Assembly (NCBI GenBank): GCA_029204225.1
Contig: CM055094.1
Span: forward strand, 69,787,751 to 69,851,750
DNA from: Diphasiastrum complanatum
Lineage: Eukaryota; Streptophyta; Lycopodiopsida; Lycopodiales; Lycopodiaceae
DNA: 64,000 nt
Direction: 5' to 3'
The notes under the pieces are model-generated. The model made no database searches and was not told the DNA's origin. It saw only the letters and a program-made list of their open reading frames with translations. Below, in pieces: positions 60,177 to 64,000 of this stretch (position 1 is the first letter of the stretch; every line of letters begins with the position of its first letter). The position numbers and the translations under genes are program-made.

Positions 60177-62270
60177 GTGACTAATCAAACTTAATTCTTT
60201 CTTTTTTGCTTATTGCGAAGTGTAATTTGGCTTCATAGTCAATCATGTAGCAACGATTTCTCTCAGGATTGGGTAAAAAGGTTTATGGAGCATAGCTTGT
60301 CAATTCATTTGGCATGTAATGAGAACTCCATCAGAGTTCACTTTGTTTTCATAATTGTGGATGTTTTTTATTGAGTTTTATTTCTAGCATAACACTAATT
60401 GTACTAGAGGCATAAATGCTTATTCAGTGGACAAAGTTGTACCTTACAATGTCCATGCAAGCTAATTACAACCATGCTATTGGCACCTCCTTGGAGCTTT
60501 GTCCTCTATGTTCTTATTTAGTCTTAGACCCTGTTGTTTGTTTCTTAGTCCCTTCAAGTATCATTTTACAGTACCGTTACAATTATTAGAACAAAATTAT
60601 AGATTATTGGTTATTATTGGGCCCTGTTGGGAGGCACATGTCTACAACTCTTGTTCTGTTTTTGAAATTGATTTTTGATAGCATTTTGGAGGCTCCTTTT
60701 TCCTCTTTTGCAGCACCTATTATCGTCATTTTTGTATGTTATCTTGTTTTTTTTTTGGGACAACTACTTCATCTCTAGTGCTCTATTTGCCACCCATTCA
60801 ACTCGTCACCATTTGGTTGCTGATTTTTTCTGATCCTTTCGATTTCGATAAGTGTCATGCTCAGCTTGCTTATGCTACTTGTGTTAGAACGTTGGCTCCA
60901 CGTCACATTTGCCTTCGCATGCACATCACTAGCCTTGATATATATGAATCGTGCACAAATGAGAAATGGGGCATTACTACAACCAAATGCAATAATAATG
61001 GTCATAATATCTTGACATAAATAGTGGAGACGAATATAGGCATTCTTAAAAATATGAAGTCATCAAATGTTTGGAACTACTTGGGTAATGCAAAAGGATA
61101 CCGGTCCTTGCACAAAAATATTCTTTGAAATAGTTGCCAAAACTAAAGATGCCATGTAGTATTACTAATAGAAGAGGATTGAGATGTGTAGTGAGCCACC
61201 CAACTATACAATAGCCCAAAAGCAACAAACCATAATGGTAGAACATATAATCCATGCCATATGTAGTGTTGAAGTGTGTTGGACAATCGATACTAGTAAT
61301 AATAGCTGATGTAGAACATGGATATAATGTCATATCTAATAAAAGTGTGAAAGGGCCATATAATAAAAATGTTAAGCATAGCTCGAAGGAATATATATTT
61401 GCATGACAAACCATATAGACTGCGAAAGCCAAGTAGGAGCAGTAATATATGCATGAAAACATCCCAATAGCAACCAGAGGATAGCTAATGCTAGGAATAA
61501 GAAACATAAATAAGCCCAAAATAGTTAAAGGGATCTAATGTTTTTTTGTATTACCTAGGAATGACACATAATTTACCTCTTTGGAATAAAGGATATCAAC
61601 ATGGAGATGCACCATTAGTCCCAAGGCTGTACATGCTATGACACTCGATAGAGATATATAGCAATATTGAAACGCAAATTTTGAAAGTGTCATACAGCAG
61701 CTATGAGTAGAATTGCTGTGGCAATATCTATGTAGTTTTGATCAAGTAATAAATATTGACTTGTAAATATCCAAATTACAAATCATTAAGAAGGATTGGG
61801 GGTGAAGGACGATAGAAAAGGAGTGATGTAACAAGATATGGGAAAACGTATGCAAAATCATGAAAGAGATGGAGTGATAGAAAATCTTAAGAGAATAGAA
61901 ATTTTCTCTCCCTAAGCCTTATTGTTGGAGGAATATTGATATAAAAACATCCAAAATAGGGTGCAAAATGGTATGGAAGAGATAAAGTCTTAGTAGAAAG
62001 TGAAAATGAGGTAGTGACTTTCTACGCATGCAATTAAGGATTTGTAAAATGCAATGGAAGTAGCCTAAGAGAAACATGCAGTTCCAAAATTGGAAGAAAA
62101 CGGAAATTTAGAACATTGAGGTTGTGTACACATACAAATCCAGTTTTGTAAAGTGCATTAGAGAGTTCTTTTTTAGGAACCATGATGATATGGCAATTTC
62201 CATAAAAGGTATCGAAAGATTGTGATAGTGAAATTAACTTAAAAAACTAGTTAATTGTCTAGTGGCTTGT
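60177..62270. other. Following intron, 5' part: unassigned
   Basis: No MON2 exon or transposon protein recognised. It contains one long minus-strand open frame (61046-61519), listed separately. Confidence 0.5.
61046..61519 (-). other. Unidentified 157-codon open frame, hydrophobic
   Basis: Starts with ATG and has several hydrophobic stretches (for example GLFMFLIPSISYPLVAIGMF and LLLLGYCIVGWL) that could span membranes. I recognise no family. AT-rich DNA often yields hydrophobic chance frames, and no splice or promoter signal supports it. Confidence 0.15.
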
Positions 62271-62782
62271 TGTTACATACCCATAAGGGCACGCAACAAA
62301 AAACTTGAGGTGACGGTCTCATTAATGGGACAGAACACATATTTGGTGCTATAGGTCTTTTGGGTGCCACATGTCAATGTCTTATTGGCGCGCGGTGACT
62401 CTTTGTTATGGACCTGCGTCTGTGTGCACAACTGCTGCGTGTCGTTGGTCATGCATGACTCCTATGGTCAGAGATGGGTATATAGAGGTGGACTTCCATG
62501 AGCTTGTCATTCATTCTCTCCTGGAGAATGAAGAGCTCATCCACTGGTGATCAGGTCAGGACGATTATCTAGGCCTCAGGATGTAGGTAGGCTAGGGTCG
62601 AGGGTAAGGTATGGTGGCATGGGACACCATGACTTATCGGAGATTCGATCTTGCTTGATGGTGGTCTATGGCTCCAGTGCACGAGGGTGAGGTGGCAGTA
62701 CCTTTGCGGTTGGGAGGTAACGTAGCGTTCGTCACCTGTTTGTTGTTTAGCAATGACCGGATCGACGATGGAGATTCTAACA
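62271..62782 (+). repeat. LTR of a + strand retrotransposon
   Basis: Starts TGTTACATAC and ends GATTCTAACA (TGTTA...TAACA ends), 512 bp, followed at once by a primer-binding-like site. A TATATAGAGG box near 62481 fits a promoter. No pol gene follows on this strand in the window. Confidence 0.7.
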
Positions 62783-62784
62783 TT

Positions 62785-62797
62785 TGGTGTCTGAGCC
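62785..62797 (+). other. Primer-binding-like site
   Basis: TGGTGTCTGAGCC, two changes from TGGTATCAGAGCC, two bases after the LTR end. Confidence 0.6.
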
Positions 62798-63370
62798 ACC
62801 GATCATTCTGTGTAAGGTGCAATCGTTCTTACTTAAGTTTTGGATTGGTTTAAGCTTTTGGTGATAGTTGTCTTTGTTGATTCGAAATGAACAACTTTGC
62901 TTTTTGGTTCGTCTCAATCGGAGGTCATTTGGGAAGAAAACGAGCCACCTTTGCTAGCTATGGTGGAAGTTTGTCGGTTTTCTGATTATTCTCTTTTTTA
63001 GCCGTTTTCTTGACAATTAGAATCTTCAAAAATTATTACGTTTTTGGACCTTGGAAAAGTTCAGAATTGTTAAAGAAAACTTGTAAATTTTTGGCTGTTT
63101 ACGTTTTCAGTCAGTACCAAAATTTATTTTTTTGTGGTTTTTTTTATTTTGGAAGCCGGACTAACTGTCCGTAGAGTTGCACGGAATTGTACAGACAGTC
63201 GCGGAAATTTTATTTTATTTTTTGTGGTCAATCACCCTCGCGCGCGCTCGGATCCGCAAGCGTCTCCCTGGCCGTCTCGGGGTCCGTGCGGTCTGTGTGG
63301 TACAAAGCCTACTGCATAAGTTCTACGTAGGAGGATGGATGGGGAGGTCCCTTTTGTAAACATCATATCT
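62798..63370 (+). other. Leader-like sequence after the LTR
   Basis: Noncoding, with poly-T runs and a GC-rich patch (63236-63300, CGCGCGCGCTCGG). It fits the long untranslated leader of a plant LTR element that is cut off near 63370, where minus-strand gypsy sequence begins. Confidence 0.45.
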
Positions 63371-63419
63371 GTTTCACTTTTCATAAGTACTCTTTGATGT
63401 GTTGGTCAACTCTCCTCCT

Positions 63420-64000
63420 AATGGGAGCAAACCAGGGAAGTTCAATCTTAAATAGTCTTCTCTCTCCCACGTGTCCTCATCATCTGACTTGCCTTTCCAA
63501 CGTACAAGAAATTCAGAAACCAGACGGTTTCTCAATTGGTGACGACGAACGTCAACGACTTTTTCAGGTACGTTAGGAACAAAGGTGGACAGATCCTCTA
63601 ACTCAACCAGTTCACCTTCCAGAATTAGGGAATCCTTCCTACTAAGTCGTTCTTTTAAATGGCTTACGTGGAAAACAGGATGAACCCCAACCCCAATCGG
63701 AAGATCTAGCTAATAAGCAACCGGGTTGATTTTCTTTACAACCTTATAAGGTCCACTATAATGAGGAGATAGCTTATGGCATTTTCCCGTCCAAAGTACC
63801 TTTGAATCCTTAGGGATTTTAAGATACACCCAAGTTCCGACCTCAATTTCCCGAGGTGAGTGACCGCGGTTAGCATAAAACTGAGCTCTATCTTGAGCAG
63901 TTTTCATGCTTACCTTGGCCACTATCAGCATTTTTTGCATATCTTGCAGGAAATCTACTGTTGCTTACAGCTGGAGACCTTGGAGTCTGACCGAAACTGG
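63420..64000 (-). pseudogene. Second chromovirus: integrase C-terminus and chromodomain (runs off the window)
   Basis: Minus strand: SMKTAQDRAQFYANRGHSPR, VYLKIPKDSKVLWTGKCHKL, HYSGPYKVVKKINPVAY, a stop near 63710, then LPIGVGVHPVFHVSHLKERL and a chromodomain (LRNRLVSEFLVRWKGKSDDE, DTWERE). Sequence differs clearly from the 46943-57850 family, so it is a separate chromovirus lineage. The rest of pol lies beyond 64000. Confidence 0.85.

Noticed and set aside
1-64000. CRISPR array, operons, bacterial genes, rRNA or tRNA genes
   Set aside because: None seen; split plant gene structure and retrotransposons show a nuclear plant genome. Regular repeats present are LTRs, microsatellites and tandem duplications.

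Overview
The window is nuclear DNA of a land plant with a large, transposon-rich genome. The evidence is spliced GT-AG exons of a plant-type gene, introns of up to 17.5 kb stuffed with Ty1-copia, Ty3-gypsy and hAT debris, and low overall gene density (one recognisable gene in 64 kb). Introns this long, mixed with normal 90-350 bp introns, are typical of gymnosperms and of some ferns. I cannot name the species from sequence alone.

One host gene runs along the + strand through almost the whole window. It is the plant homologue of MON2, a large Golgi/endosome scaffold protein related to the BIG/GBF Sec7 family but lacking the Sec7 domain. I could place 22 exons (1714-60176) by reading frame, splice sites and phase. 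They join without a frame break into 672 codons, plus one possible 42-nt cassette exon. The first exons (N-terminus) lie left of the window and the C-terminal half lies right of it. No other host gene is supported.

Layout: 1-1713 upstream intron; exon 1; intron 1 (11.6 kb) with an LTR-like piece, a + strand copia relic (4155-7132, 3' LTR after it), a minus-strand hAT/DUF659 transposase relic (7456-9164) and a minus-strand copia relic with 5' LTR and primer-binding site (10799-12500); exons 2-3; intron 3 (7.9 kb) with inverted/tandem repeats and a 342-bp MITE with a perfect 8-bp target duplication; exons 4-16 in a compact stretch (21747-29045); intron 16 (7.9 kb) with a gypsy RT/RNase H relic and several palindrome-rich MITEs; exon 17; intron 17 (4.5 kb) with a copia gag relic; exons 18-21 (41547-42607); intron 21 (17.5 kb) with another MITE, a hAT-like tail, a three-unit tandem array of a chromodomain gypsy element (46943-57850) and a degenerate copia (57853-59870); exon 22; then the next intron with a + strand LTR plus primer-binding site (62271-62797) and the 3' end of another chromovirus (63420-64000).

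The most unusual features are three. First, a family of hAT-type MITEs shares terminal inverted repeats and a conserved core, but its subterminal palindrome is a different word in different copies (AAACGCGTTT, AATCGCGATT; apparent relatives use GGACGCGTCC or GATCTGGAACGTGATCC). Second, in the gypsy array two units share the same deletion of RT-RNase H-integrase core and the same inactivating lesions, while the third does not. Third, all three copia pol relics in the window have lost the reverse transcriptase catalytic core. All mobile-element genes here appear broken; the host gene exons appear intact.
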